From positions 3,348,001 to 3,412,000 of the forward strand of contig OZ246983.1 of the NCBI GenBank assembly GCA_965232595.1: a stretch of DNA of 64,000 bases. The letters run 5' to 3'. How positions within the stretch are numbered: the stretch's first letter is position 1; each line of letters begins with the position of its first letter. This DNA is from SZUA-309 sp965232595. Its GTDB lineage: Bacteria > Pseudomonadota > Gammaproteobacteria > Pseudomonadales > Azotimanducaceae. Made by a program: the position numbers and the translations under genes. The notes under the pieces are model-generated. The model worked only from the letters and a program-made list of their open reading frames with translations, was not told the origin of the DNA and did not search any database. Positions 52,729-61,180 of this stretch are shown here, piece by piece.

Positions 52729-53502
52729 TCAGGAGTCGTCGGCTTCGACTTTCCGATAGCGATGCAGAAAACGGTCGGTGCGGCCGCGGAGGTCCGCATC
52801 GAACACCGACCGGTTCAGGTCGTCTCCGGGGTTGCTGAGCAGATCGCTCTCGCCGGCAAAGTGAAAGCCTCTCGACTCGATGTCCTGACGGGCGAAATCT
52901 GCGGCGATCCGGTGCAAATTCTGCGCGTAGGCTGAGCCGGTCCCGTCAGGCGCCCGGTGATCGATCACCGCGAGCATCCCGTCTGCTTTCAGCACTCTGT
53001 GCACGGTGCGGAACAGGACGTCCGGACTCACCGCCCAGCCGTTATTCAGGTAGTAGAGGTCATGGTAGACCTTCACCATCAGCACCAGATCGACGCTGCC
53101 GCTCGGCAGGTTGATGTCAGGCACTTCGCGCACGTAGATCTGCAGCGCCTCCAGGCCCGGGCTGCGCAGGCGGCGGGGCAGGTTGCGCATGAGGCCGGCG
53201 TAGCCTTGGTTGTTGTGCAGATAAACGGCGCCCTCTGGCCCGACCACCCGGGCCAGGATTTCGCTGTAGTAGCCGTCGCCGCCCATAAGGTCGAAAACCA
53301 CCATGCCGGGTTCGAGCTCGAGGAACTCAAGGACCGCTTCTGGCCGGCTGGTCAGGTCGCGGTCACGATCCGCCGCGCTGCGCGTAGGATGGTTGATTGC
53401 GGTTGCGATGGGATCCGCGGGTGCCGGCTGCGCGACGCTGCCGCCGGCAACCAGCAGGGTCAGCAGCCAGATCCAGGCGCCCGACCTCGCCGAACGCTTC
53501 AC
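52729..53502 (-). CDS. Exported SAM-dependent methyltransferase-like protein
   Basis: A 257-residue protein with a signal peptide (about 1-24, ending VAQ) and a Rossmann methyltransferase domain: MVVFDLMGGDGYYSEILARVV is the SAM loop (GGDGYYSE) and VDLVLMVKVYHDLYY the fourth strand. SAM is not known in the periplasm, so the domain may have another role, or a ligand-binding one. The start is GTG 53502, overlapping the isocitrate dehydrogenase-like stop by 4 bp (GTGA). Confidence 0.88.
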   Translation of the reverse strand: MKRSARSGAWIWLLTLLVAGGSVAQPAPADPIATAINHPTRSAADRDRDLTSRPEAVLEFLELEPGMVVFDLMGGDGYYSEILARVVGPEGAVYLHNNQGYAGLMRNLPRRLRSPGLEALQIYVREVPDINLPSGSVDLVLMVKVYHDLYYLNNGWAVSPDVLFRTVHRVLKADGMLAVIDHRAPDGTGSAYAQNLHRIAADFARQDIESRGFHFAGESDLLSNPGDDLNRSVFDADLRGRTDRFLHRYRKVEADDS

Positions 53503-54527
53503 AGGCGATCGATGACGGCTCTGGCGAATTCGTCGGTGTTCAGCTTGCCGCCCAGGTCGCGGGTCTTCTCGCCGTCGAGCAGGGCCTGGTCGTACGCCGC
53601 TTTGATCCGCTCAGCGCAGCCTGCGTAGGCGGGCTCGTCGTCCGCCAGGTGATTCAGCAGCATCACGGAGGACATCAGCAGGGCCAGCGGGTTGGCGACG
53701 TTCTTGCCGGCGATATCCGGCGCCGAACCGTGCACGGCCTCGAAGATCGCTGCCTCCTCGCCGAAGTTGGCGCCGGGCACGACGCCGAGACCGCCCACCA
53801 GCCCGGCGCAGAGATCGCTCACCACGTCCCCGTAGAGGTTCTCCAGCAGCAGAATGTCGAACTGGCTCGGGTCCTGAACCAGCCGCATGCAGCCGGCGTC
53901 GATGATGGCGGCCTCGTAGTCGATGTTCGGGTATTCCCGTTTGTGCACGTGATCACTGGCGCGGAGAAACAGGCCGTCCGTCATCTTCATGATGTTGGCT
54001 TTGTGGAAGACGGTGATTTTCTGCCGCTGTCGCTGCGTTGCGAAGCGGAAGGCCCAGTGCGCGATGCGCAGGCAGCCTTTTTCCGTGGCCACCTTCATGC
54101 TCATCACCACGCCGGGCACCACTTCGTTCTCGACGCCGCTGTACAGGCCCTCGGTGTTCTCGCGGATGATGATCAGGTCCACGTTCTCGTAGCGGGTGTC
54201 TACGCCCGGCAGGCTGCGTACGGGCCGGACAGCGGCGTAGAGGTCGAACTTCTTTCTGAGCTGCACGTTGACCGAGGCGAACCCCTCTCCAACCGGGGTG
54301 GTGCAGGGGCCTTTTAATGCGACCTTGTGATGCTCGATGGCTTCCACGGTTTCCTCCGGCAGCACCTCGGAGCCGGACTCGAGCGCGGCGAGGCCGGCTT
54401 CGCATCGGGTCCATTCGATTGCAGCCCCCGCTGCATCGAGCACCGACAATACGGCTTCCGTGATCTCCGGGCCGATCCCGTCACCGGGGATGAGCACGGC
54501 CTTTGCCGGCTGCTTTACCTTAGCCAC
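53499..54527 (-). CDS. NAD-dependent isocitrate/isopropylmalate dehydrogenase family protein
   Basis: A 342-residue beta-decarboxylating dehydrogenase. VLIPGDGIGPEIT is the N-terminal signature, IIRENTEGLYSG (about 125-136) binds substrate, and FEAVHGSAPDIAGKNVANP is the cofactor region. RENTEG and GVVMSMKV favour NAD-isocitrate or homoisocitrate dehydrogenase over isopropylmalate dehydrogenase. The start is GTG 54527 after AGAGGT. It is oddly coupled to an exported methyltransferase gene. Confidence 0.9.
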   Translation of the reverse strand: MAKVKQPAKAVLIPGDGIGPEITEAVLSVLDAAGAAIEWTRCEAGLAALESGSEVLPEETVEAIEHHKVALKGPCTTPVGEGFASVNVQLRKKFDLYAAVRPVRSLPGVDTRYENVDLIIIRENTEGLYSGVENEVVPGVVMSMKVATEKGCLRIAHWAFRFATQRQRQKITVFHKANIMKMTDGLFLRASDHVHKREYPNIDYEAAIIDAGCMRLVQDPSQFDILLLENLYGDVVSDLCAGLVGGLGVVPGANFGEEAAIFEAVHGSAPDIAGKNVANPLALLMSSVMLLNHLADDEPAYAGCAERIKAAYDQALLDGEKTRDLGGKLNTDEFARAVIDRL

Positions 54528-54629
54528 CAACGTACCTCTGGATGACACCTCTGACTGATTGTGTCAGCGTACCATGACGGGCGCGGTGACTTGATGATCG
54601 TAAGCCAATACTCAAGGGGAAGATGACTG

Positions 54630-55415
54630 ATGGTCGAGTGGGTAGAGCCTCATGCCGGTTTTCAGTACCAGACCGACAGCGTGCTGGTGCCGGCGAGCTA
54701 TCAGCAGGAGAAGCTTGAGATCTGCGGGATCGACCCCGGGGTGTTCGGCGAAACCGTGGACGCCTCGTTTTACATCGGCCTGGCCATTCGGGCGGGTGTA
54801 GCCAGCGGCATATCCGCCGAAGGGAACGTCAACATGCTGCAATCCCTGGTGCAGCATCGGCCGGCACGCCTCGATGAGGTGCTGACAGTGCGCGGGGAGA
54901 TCACCGCGGTGACGGAAGTCCCACGTGGCCACACCATCGACACGGACGTCTGGTTCGAAGACGAATACGCTGAGCGGGTGATCACGGCAAAGCGCCGCTC
55001 GCTGAAGCCGGATCCTGGCAAGTCCACCCGCGGCGCTGGGGAGCGACCACCGCCGGTGCTCAGTGACCCTGCCGCGGCGGAGCCGCTGGCGATGCACACG
55101 CTGACCCCGGAGATTGTGGTTGCCTACTCTGAGGAAGGAAACAGTATCCACTACGATCTGGAAGCGGCGCAGAAAGCAGGCTTCAGAGCGCCGCTGATCG
55201 GCGGCGGCATGGGCGTGCACTACCTGCTTGCGGCCATCCATGCCGAGGGCGCGCCGCAGAGCTTCGACATGGACATCTACTTCCGTCGCCCCATCTTCTG
55301 GGACGACAGCTTCAGCGTGGTCCGCAGCGGCCAGGCGATGGCGCTGACCCGTCAGGAAGGCGAGCTGACAAAGGTGCTCACCGAGACGCGGATCAACGCC
55401 CTCAAGTTCGCCTGA
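54630..55415 (+). CDS. Double-hotdog MaoC-like protein
   Basis: A 261-residue protein of two hotdog domains. The first (about 1-130) has RPARLDEVLTVRGEITAVTEVPRG; the second (about 150-261) has EEGNSIHYDLEAAQKAGFRAPLIGGGMGVHYLL, which resembles the MaoC active-site segment (N-x-H at about 173-175). It probably hydrates or dehydrates an acyl-CoA. The ATG at 54630 follows GGGGAAG. It is divergent from the isocitrate dehydrogenase-like gene. Confidence 0.85.
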   Translation: MVEWVEPHAGFQYQTDSVLVPASYQQEKLEICGIDPGVFGETVDASFYIGLAIRAGVASGISAEGNVNMLQSLVQHRPARLDEVLTVRGEITAVTEVPRGHTIDTDVWFEDEYAERVITAKRRSLKPDPGKSTRGAGERPPPVLSDPAAAEPLAMHTLTPEIVVAYSEEGNSIHYDLEAAQKAGFRAPLIGGGMGVHYLLAAIHAEGAPQSFDMDIYFRRPIFWDDSFSVVRSGQAMALTRQEGELTKVLTETRINALKFA

Positions 55416-55428
55416 GGCTCAGACGGCT

Positions 55429-56718
55429 TCAGTCTTCGATGGCGCTGTAGATGATGTTCTTCAGCTGGCCGCGGAAATTGAAGGTGGCGGAAGGCATGAG
55501 CTGCGTCATGAAGACCACGCAGAGGTCCTCTGCCGGATCCACCCAGAAGATCGTCGAAGCCGCGCCGCCCCAGTAGTAATCACCCTGTCCCATGGCGCCG
55601 GTGGCGACCTCATCCAGGGTCATGGCAAATCCGAGGCCGAAGCCTACGCCGTCATAGGCTGTCTCTGAAAAAGCACCCACCGCCATGGTCGACAGGTCGC
55701 CGGCGGTCAGGTGGTTGCGGGTCATCAGGTCGAGGGTTCGCGAGCCGATGATGCGCTCGTCGCCGACCTTGCCGCGCAGCCGCAACATCTCGCAGAAACG
55801 CAGGTAATCGGCGGTGGTGCCGACCAGGCCGCCGCCACCGGAAAAGAAGCTTGGCTCGCCGAGGTACGGGCTCCGTTCCGGATCGTCGAGCAGCTTCAGT
55901 GACTTGTCCGGGCCGCGCTCGTAGTTGGCGGCAAACCGATGCCGTTTGCCCTCGGGCACGTGGAAGCCCGTGTCGCGCATGCCCAGCGGCTCGAAGATGT
56001 TTTCCTCGAAGTACTCGTCCAGCCGCTGCCCGGACAACGCTTCCACCAGATGCCCGCAGACGTCGGTGGCGTAGGAGTAGAGCCAGCGCTCGCCCGGCTG
56101 AAAATGCAGCGGTACGTTCGATAGTTTGTCAACGAAGCTGGCCAGCGTCTCGCCCTGATCCCGGCGAACCCGATGCGCCCGGTAGAGCTTGTCGACCGGA
56201 TGATTGGTTGCGCCGTAGGACAGGCCGGCCGTGTGGCTGAGCACGTGGCGGAAGGTCATGGGGGAGCGGGTGGGCGCCAGCTCGACGTTCTCGCCCTCGC
56301 CGGCAACGTAAACCTGCTGCTCCCGCCAGCTCGGTATCACCCGGTGCACGGGGTCGTTGAGCTGGAACAGGCCGCGCTCGTAGAGCTGCATCAGCGCGAT
56401 GGAGGTGATCGGCTTGGTCATCGAGTAGATGCGGAAGAGGGTGTCGTCGGCGACCGGCTTTTCCCGCTCGCGATCCATCAGGCCGAAGTTTCTGAAGAAG
56501 GCTGGTTGCCCATGCCGGGCAACAGCGACCTGGCAGCCGCTGATCTTGCCGGGCTCGATGTAGTTTCTGTTCAGGTGATCGCTGATCCGCTCCAGCCTGT
56601 CGGCGGAAAATCCTGCTGCCTCTGGCGCCACCTCGTTCAGCTCTGCGAATTGCTCCACGTCCTGCTCCCCGGATTGAAACGTCCTTTCGAGCCTAGCAAT
56701 GGCCGGTTGGCTTGTCAT
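55429..56718 (-). CDS. EstB-like serine hydrolase (beta-lactamase fold), cytoplasmic
   Basis: A 429-residue relative of the exported hydrolase at 16825, lacking its signal peptide. S99-M-T-K102 is the catalytic motif, RWLYSYATD occupies the Y-x-N position, and YYWGGAASTIFWVDP is the third motif. The long shared stretch around LFRIYSMTKPIT shows close paralogy. Family VIII carboxylesterase activity is likely. The Shine-Dalgarno is weak, so the true start may lie further in. Confidence 0.9.
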   Translation of the reverse strand: MTSQPAIARLERTFQSGEQDVEQFAELNEVAPEAAGFSADRLERISDHLNRNYIEPGKISGCQVAVARHGQPAFFRNFGLMDREREKPVADDTLFRIYSMTKPITSIALMQLYERGLFQLNDPVHRVIPSWREQQVYVAGEGENVELAPTRSPMTFRHVLSHTAGLSYGATNHPVDKLYRAHRVRRDQGETLASFVDKLSNVPLHFQPGERWLYSYATDVCGHLVEALSGQRLDEYFEENIFEPLGMRDTGFHVPEGKRHRFAANYERGPDKSLKLLDDPERSPYLGEPSFFSGGGGLVGTTADYLRFCEMLRLRGKVGDERIIGSRTLDLMTRNHLTAGDLSTMAVGAFSETAYDGVGFGLGFAMTLDEVATGAMGQGDYYWGGAASTIFWVDPAEDLCVVFMTQLMPSATFNFRGQLKNIIYSAIED

Positions 56719-56770
56719 GGCTTGGTCTCTAAAGTAGCTGGCTCGAGGGAAGCCGTGAGTGAGGAAGTAG

Positions 56771-58573
56771 ATGGGCTCGAGCCTGCGTTTGATCTGTTCA
56801 GGACTGCTGGTGCTATTGGCGGTAGCGGGGTGTGGCGCCGAAGAGCCGGGAGCAGCTGCGACGCCCGAAGCATCAACTGCTCAAGCCGCCGATCTCATTC
56901 TCATCAACGCCAACGTCTACACGTTCGCTTGGCCGGATCCGGACGGCGAAGGCAACCCTGCCGACTCGGCGCCGCTGGTCGACGGTCGCTGGCAGGCGGA
57001 TGCGGACGCCATCGCGATCAGCGGCTCGTCGATTCTCGCGGTTGGCAGCCTGAGTGAGATCGATGCGCACCGCGGGCCGGAGACGGAAGTGGTCGACCTG
57101 CAGGGCGCCACGGTGCTGCCTGGGTTAATCGAGAGTCACGGTCACTACAACGAGCTCGGCGAGCAGGCGGATCGGGTCGACGTTCGCTCTGCGGTAACCG
57201 TCGACGAGATGGCAGAGCTCGTCACGGCACGAATGGAAACCGCGCTCCCGGGCGAGTGGATCATCGGTGGCGGCTGGGACGAAGGTGCCTGGGCGGACAA
57301 CCTGCCGGTGCGGGGCCCTGTGGATGCGGTCAGCCCGGATCATCCGGTGGTGCTCTTCGGCCGCCGTGGATTCGGCCTGCTGGCCAACGCGAAGGCGCTG
57401 GAGATTGCCGGGATCAGCGCTGAGACACCCTCGCCCTCCGGTGGCGAGGTGGTGAAGGATGAGAACGGCGAGCCCACCGGCGTGCTGCTGAACCGGGCCC
57501 GGGCGCTGATTACCGACGTGATTCCCGAAGCCAGCCTGACGAAGAAGAAGCGCATGCTGCAGGTAGGGCTGAACGCCATGGCGGAAGCGGGTTACGTCAC
57601 CGCGCATCACGCCGGGGTCTACGGCGACTACATGCCGGCCTACGAGGCGCTTGCCGAAGAGGGCGCGCTGCCGGTTCGGGTCGAGGTGATGGTTGCCGCG
57701 CGACCGGAGAACCAGGTGCTGATGGAGCGTTGGATCGCCCGCGGTCCGAGCCCGGCGGACGACTCGCGGCTCTGGGTGCGGGCCGTGAAGGCGTACTACG
57801 ACGGTTCGCTGGGCTCGCGAGGCGCGAAGCTGCTGGAAGACTATTCCGACCAGCCGGGGCATCGCGGCGTTTCCGGTGACGAGTACGGTTTTCCCGAAGA
57901 CATGGTTACGCGGGCCATCCAGAAGGGCTTTCAGGTGGGTGTGCATGCCATCGGCGATGCCGGCAACCGGGCGGTGCTCGACTACTACGAGCGCGTGTTG
58001 CCCGATAGCGGCCATCCGGAGGTCAGGCACCGGATCGAGCACGCCCAGATCGTGCATCCGGATGACTTTGCCCGCTTCGCCGCGCTCAACCTGGTGGCTT
58101 CCATGGAGCCCGGGCACGCCGTCGAAGACAGCCCCTGGGCAGAACTGAGGGTGGGGCCGGCGAGAATCCGGGGCGGTTACGCCTGGCGCACGCTGCGGCA
58201 GGCTGGCGCCGGCCTGATCTTCAACTCCGACCTGGCGGGCACCGACTACGATATTTTTTACGGCCTGCACTGCGCGGTGACCCGCTCGGATCGTGATGGC
58301 CAGCCGCCGGGTGGCTGGTACCCGGAGCAGGCAGTCAGCATGGAGGAGGCCATCCGCGCTTACACGGTCTGGCCGGCGGTCGCGTCCGGCAAAACGGAGC
58401 TGACCGGCTCGCTCAGCCCGGGCAAATGGGCTGACATCACGGTTCTCTCCATCGACCCGCTGAACGTCGCCGAGCCGGCGGAGCTGTTCGATGGTCGGGT
58501 GCTGATGACGATCATCGCCGGTGAGGTAGCATTTGATGGTCGAGAGAATTCTCGGGAAGGAGGAGAGAGCTGA
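56771..58573 (+). CDS. YtcJ-like amidohydrolase, lipoprotein
   Basis: A 600-residue metal-dependent hydrolase of the YtcJ type, with lipobox LAVAGC (about residue 21), so anchored at the envelope. Metal-binding segments are ESHGHYNE (about 117-124), the possible carbamylated lysine in VRAVKAYYDGSLGSRG, VHAIGDAGNRAVL, RIEHAQIVHPDD and NSDLAGTDYD. Family members cut amide or ester bonds of small molecules. The ATG at 56771 follows GAGGAAG. Its stop overlaps the next start by one base, beginning a three-gene operon. Confidence 0.92.
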   Translation: MGSSLRLICSGLLVLLAVAGCGAEEPGAAATPEASTAQAADLILINANVYTFAWPDPDGEGNPADSAPLVDGRWQADADAIAISGSSILAVGSLSEIDAHRGPETEVVDLQGATVLPGLIESHGHYNELGEQADRVDVRSAVTVDEMAELVTARMETALPGEWIIGGGWDEGAWADNLPVRGPVDAVSPDHPVVLFGRRGFGLLANAKALEIAGISAETPSPSGGEVVKDENGEPTGVLLNRARALITDVIPEASLTKKKRMLQVGLNAMAEAGYVTAHHAGVYGDYMPAYEALAEEGALPVRVEVMVAARPENQVLMERWIARGPSPADDSRLWVRAVKAYYDGSLGSRGAKLLEDYSDQPGHRGVSGDEYGFPEDMVTRAIQKGFQVGVHAIGDAGNRAVLDYYERVLPDSGHPEVRHRIEHAQIVHPDDFARFAALNLVASMEPGHAVEDSPWAELRVGPARIRGGYAWRTLRQAGAGLIFNSDLAGTDYDIFYGLHCAVTRSDRDGQPPGGWYPEQAVSMEEAIRAYTVWPAVASGKTELTGSLSPGKWADITVLSIDPLNVAEPAELFDGRVLMTIIAGEVAFDGRENSREGGES

Positions 58574-59436
58574 TGAAAATTGGTGTGTTTGCGACCTTCA
58601 TGTCGCCTTATGGAACCCCTGACATGATTAAGGCCTTCGGCCGGGACGCTGAAGCAGCAGGGCTGGATTCGATCTGGATGGGGGAGCACGTGGTGCTGTT
58701 CGATGAGATGGAGTTTCCCTACCCGGGCTCCCGGGACGGCAGGATCCCGGTGCCTGAAGGGGGCGGCATGCTCGACACCATGACCACCTTCGGCCTGCTG
58801 GCCGGCGTCACGGACAAGGTCCGTTTCGGAACCGGCATTGCCCTGGTGCCGCAGCGCAACCCCATCTACACCGCCAAAGAGCTGGCAACGCTCGACTGGC
58901 TGAGCAACGGCAGGATGGACTTCGGTATCGGCGTCGGCTGGTGCAAGGAGGAGGTGCTGGCCTGTGGCTACAGCTGGGAAGACCGGGGGCCGCGTTGCGA
59001 TGAGTTTCTGCAGACCATGATCAACCTCTGGACCCAACCGGTCGCCTCCTTCGACGGTGAGCACGTGCAGCTGGCACCCTGTCGAATGGACCCGAAGCCG
59101 GTGCAGAACCCGCACGTGCCGATCATCGTCGGCGGCCACGGCAAGCCGTCGCTGCGCCGGGCGGCCCGGTTTGGCGCCGGCTGGTACGGCTTCGCGCTGG
59201 ACGTAGCAACCACCGGTGCGGTGCTCGCGCAGCTGGATGAGGCGCTGGCGGCTGCGGGACGGACGCGAGAGGGCTTTGAGATCGTCATCACGCCGATCAG
59301 CACCACCGCGGAAGATCTGGAGGGTTTCAAGGCGCTGGGCGTCGACCGGCTGGTCGTGCAGCTCGGCTCGCAGAAGCCTGAGCGGGTGGCGCAGCGAATG
59401 GAAGAGCTCGAGTCTCTGGTGGCGGCAGCGGCCTGA
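58573..59436 (+). CDS. Luciferase-like (LLM) oxidoreductase, F420 or FMN type
   Basis: A 287-residue TIM-barrel flavin oxidoreductase similar to the F420-dependent TIGR03619 group. Visible are DSIWMGEHVVLFDE, FGTGIALVPQRNPIYTAKELATL and GIGVGWCKEEVLACG. In a gammaproteobacterium F420 is uncertain; reduced FMN is the other possible cofactor. The start is coupled to the amidohydrolase stop (TGATG), and 20 bp separate it from the alpha/beta hydrolase, so the three may act in one degradation route. Confidence 0.9.
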   Translation: MKIGVFATFMSPYGTPDMIKAFGRDAEAAGLDSIWMGEHVVLFDEMEFPYPGSRDGRIPVPEGGGMLDTMTTFGLLAGVTDKVRFGTGIALVPQRNPIYTAKELATLDWLSNGRMDFGIGVGWCKEEVLACGYSWEDRGPRCDEFLQTMINLWTQPVASFDGEHVQLAPCRMDPKPVQNPHVPIIVGGHGKPSLRRAARFGAGWYGFALDVATTGAVLAQLDEALAAAGRTREGFEIVITPISTTAEDLEGFKALGVDRLVVQLGSQKPERVAQRMEELESLVAAAA

Positions 59437-59456
59437 GGTCCGGCAGGGGAGTGCTC

Positions 59457-60605
59457 ATGAAGGTGTTGAAGTGGCTGGGGCTCGGAGTAGCCGGCCTGTT
59501 TGTGGTCGGCTTTCTGCTGCTTGCGGTCGTCTACGTGGCGACGGGCCCGGAAGGGCCTCCTGCCGGCAGCGTCAGCGAGGTGGCGCTCGATGCGGGCAGC
59601 TACGGGGTTGCTACGGCGGAGCTGACGCTGGTGGACGACAGCCGGGAAACGCCGGCCAATGGCAGCTACGCCGGTGCGGCCAGCCGAACCCTGGTCACCA
59701 ACCTCTGGTTTCCCGACGAGGCGGTGGAAGGGGGCAGCCCGCTGGTCGTTTACAGCCATGGCTTCATGTCCAATCGGAGTGAAGGGGCGTATCTCGCCGA
59801 AGCCCTGGCCCGCCAGGGATACATCGTTGCGGCTGCGGACTACCCGCTTTCCAATGGGGCTGCGCCGGGCGGCCCGAACCCGACAGATGTGGTGAACCAG
59901 CCGGGAGACGTCTCTTTCATCATCGACTCGCTGATTGCCATGCCGGAGGCTGACCGACCTTTCAGCGGTACGGTCGACGCCACCAAGATCGGCGTGGCCG
60001 GACTGTCGCTCGGCGGCCTGACCTCAACGCTGGTTGGCTATCACCCGAGGTATCGGGATGAGCGGGTGCGGGCGGTGATCTCCATCGCCGGACCTGCCGG
60101 CATGTTCACGCGCCGTTTCTTCCTGACCAGCGCAGCACCGCTGCTGATGATCGGTGGCACCGAAGACGCGGTGGTGGATTACGCCACGCACGCTGCGATC
60201 ATTCCCGAACGTGCTCCGCAGGGGACGCTCCTGACCATCAACGGGGGTACGCACATCTCGTTCGCCGGCATCGCCGAGCCTTCGATGCGCTTCGTCGAGC
60301 ATCCTGACAGCCTGGCCTGTGATGCGCTGGAGTCAGGCGCAGAGCAGGCTGGTGATGAGAATCCTTTTGCCGTGCTCGGTGATCTCAGCGATGGGGTGAA
60401 CCCGGCTGAGACCGGGCTGGTGATCTGCAGCAATCCGCTGGGTGATGCCATTCACCCGGGCCGACAGCAGATGATCACCCAGGTCGGCGTGGTGAGTTTC
60501 TTCGCGTCGCAGTTCTCCGACTCGCCGGAGGCGCGCCAGGCTGCGCGGGACCTGCTCAACGAAGGGATGGCTGCAGATTTCCCTGAGGTGGCCGTCACCC
60601 GCTGA
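59457..60605 (+). CDS. Membrane-anchored alpha/beta hydrolase
   Basis: A 382-residue hydrolase with one N-terminal membrane helix (about 8-28). Nucleophile S184 is in GLSLGG, the oxyanion segment is YSHGFMSNRSEG (about 99-110), and THISFAG carries the probable catalytic histidine. It resembles chlorophyllase/platelet-activating-factor acetylhydrolase-like esterases. The ATG at 59457 follows GGGGAG. It is the third gene of the operon beginning at 56771. Confidence 0.9.
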   Translation: MKVLKWLGLGVAGLFVVGFLLLAVVYVATGPEGPPAGSVSEVALDAGSYGVATAELTLVDDSRETPANGSYAGAASRTLVTNLWFPDEAVEGGSPLVVYSHGFMSNRSEGAYLAEALARQGYIVAAADYPLSNGAAPGGPNPTDVVNQPGDVSFIIDSLIAMPEADRPFSGTVDATKIGVAGLSLGGLTSTLVGYHPRYRDERVRAVISIAGPAGMFTRRFFLTSAAPLLMIGGTEDAVVDYATHAAIIPERAPQGTLLTINGGTHISFAGIAEPSMRFVEHPDSLACDALESGAEQAGDENPFAVLGDLSDGVNPAETGLVICSNPLGDAIHPGRQQMITQVGVVSFFASQFSDSPEARQAARDLLNEGMAADFPEVAVTR

Positions 60606-60622
60606 GGGGCTGTGCCCTCGCT

Positions 60623-60651
60623 GTCAGGGCTGTTTGCGCGTCTGTTATAGT
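60623..60651 (+). promoter_or_regulatory. Candidate promoter for the small exported-protein gene
   Basis: TATAGT (60646-60651) matches five of six bases of a -10 box. The -35 region around 60623 is poor. It would give a leader of about 95 nt that contains the hairpin at 60714-60750. Confidence 0.3.
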
Positions 60652-60713
60652 GATCCTGCCTCGACTGGATTGGCAGAAGGGTAGCTCCGATTTTGCCTGC
60701 TGGTCGCCTTGGT

Positions 60714-60750
60714 TTACCTGTTGAGGCTCAACGATCAACTGAACAGGTAA
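60714..60750 (+). promoter_or_regulatory. Hairpin covering the ribosome-binding site of the next gene
   Basis: TTACCTGTT (60714-60722) pairs perfectly with AACAGGTAA (60742-60750) over a 19-nt loop. The 3' arm is the Shine-Dalgarno (AGGTAA), 4 bp before the ATG at 60755. The design is like that at 16793-16816 but with a looser loop. Confidence 0.55.
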
Positions 60751-60754
60751 CGCC

Positions 60755-61138
60755 ATGAAAACGATATTCTGTCTGGCTCTGCTGCTGGGCCTCGCCTCAG
60801 CGACTGCAACCACAGCTCATGCGGAAGAAGCTGAGTCGCCCAACTATCTCTACATCATGAAGTTTGCGATACCGCCGGGCACCGTTCCGGCTGACGCGGT
60901 GGAAACCGTATCGAAGATGGTTCGCATCATGCGGAAGAGCGGCGACTGGAAGAGCGTGCGGATGTTCTTTCACGACACCGGTCCGGACGTCGCGCTGTAC
61001 ACGCTGGCCGAGCCCAATGACTGGGCGGCGATAGAAACCGGCAACGCCACCATGGTGGAGGAGATGGACATCATGAACACCCCGTTCATGTGGGTCCGGC
61101 ATACGGACAACATCCTGGTGGAGATGGCGGTCGACTAG
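60755..61138 (+). CDS. Small exported protein of unknown function
   Basis: A 127-residue protein with a signal peptide (about 1-23, ending AHA). The mature part reads as a beta-alpha-beta ferredoxin-like unit (YLYIMKFAIPPGT, VSKMVRIMRKSG, SVRMFFHDTGPDVALYTLAEP), similar in pattern to NIPSNAP/ABM proteins. The function is unknown. Translation may be restrained by the upstream hairpin. Confidence 0.78.
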   Translation: MKTIFCLALLLGLASATATTAHAEEAESPNYLYIMKFAIPPGTVPADAVETVSKMVRIMRKSGDWKSVRMFFHDTGPDVALYTLAEPNDWAAIETGNATMVEEMDIMNTPFMWVRHTDNILVEMAVD

Positions 61139-61144
61139 CGGCCC

Positions 61145-61180
61145 CTGGAAGCCAGGGTGCTACTGCGCCTTGGCTTCCAG
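61145..61180. terminator. Long hairpin spanning the ends of convergent genes
   Basis: CTGGAAGCCAGG (61145-61156) pairs with CCTTGGCTTCCAG (61168-61180) with a single bulged base. The 3' arm lies in the last codons of the TetR gene. No T-run follows, so rho-independent termination is not certain. Confidence 0.5.
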
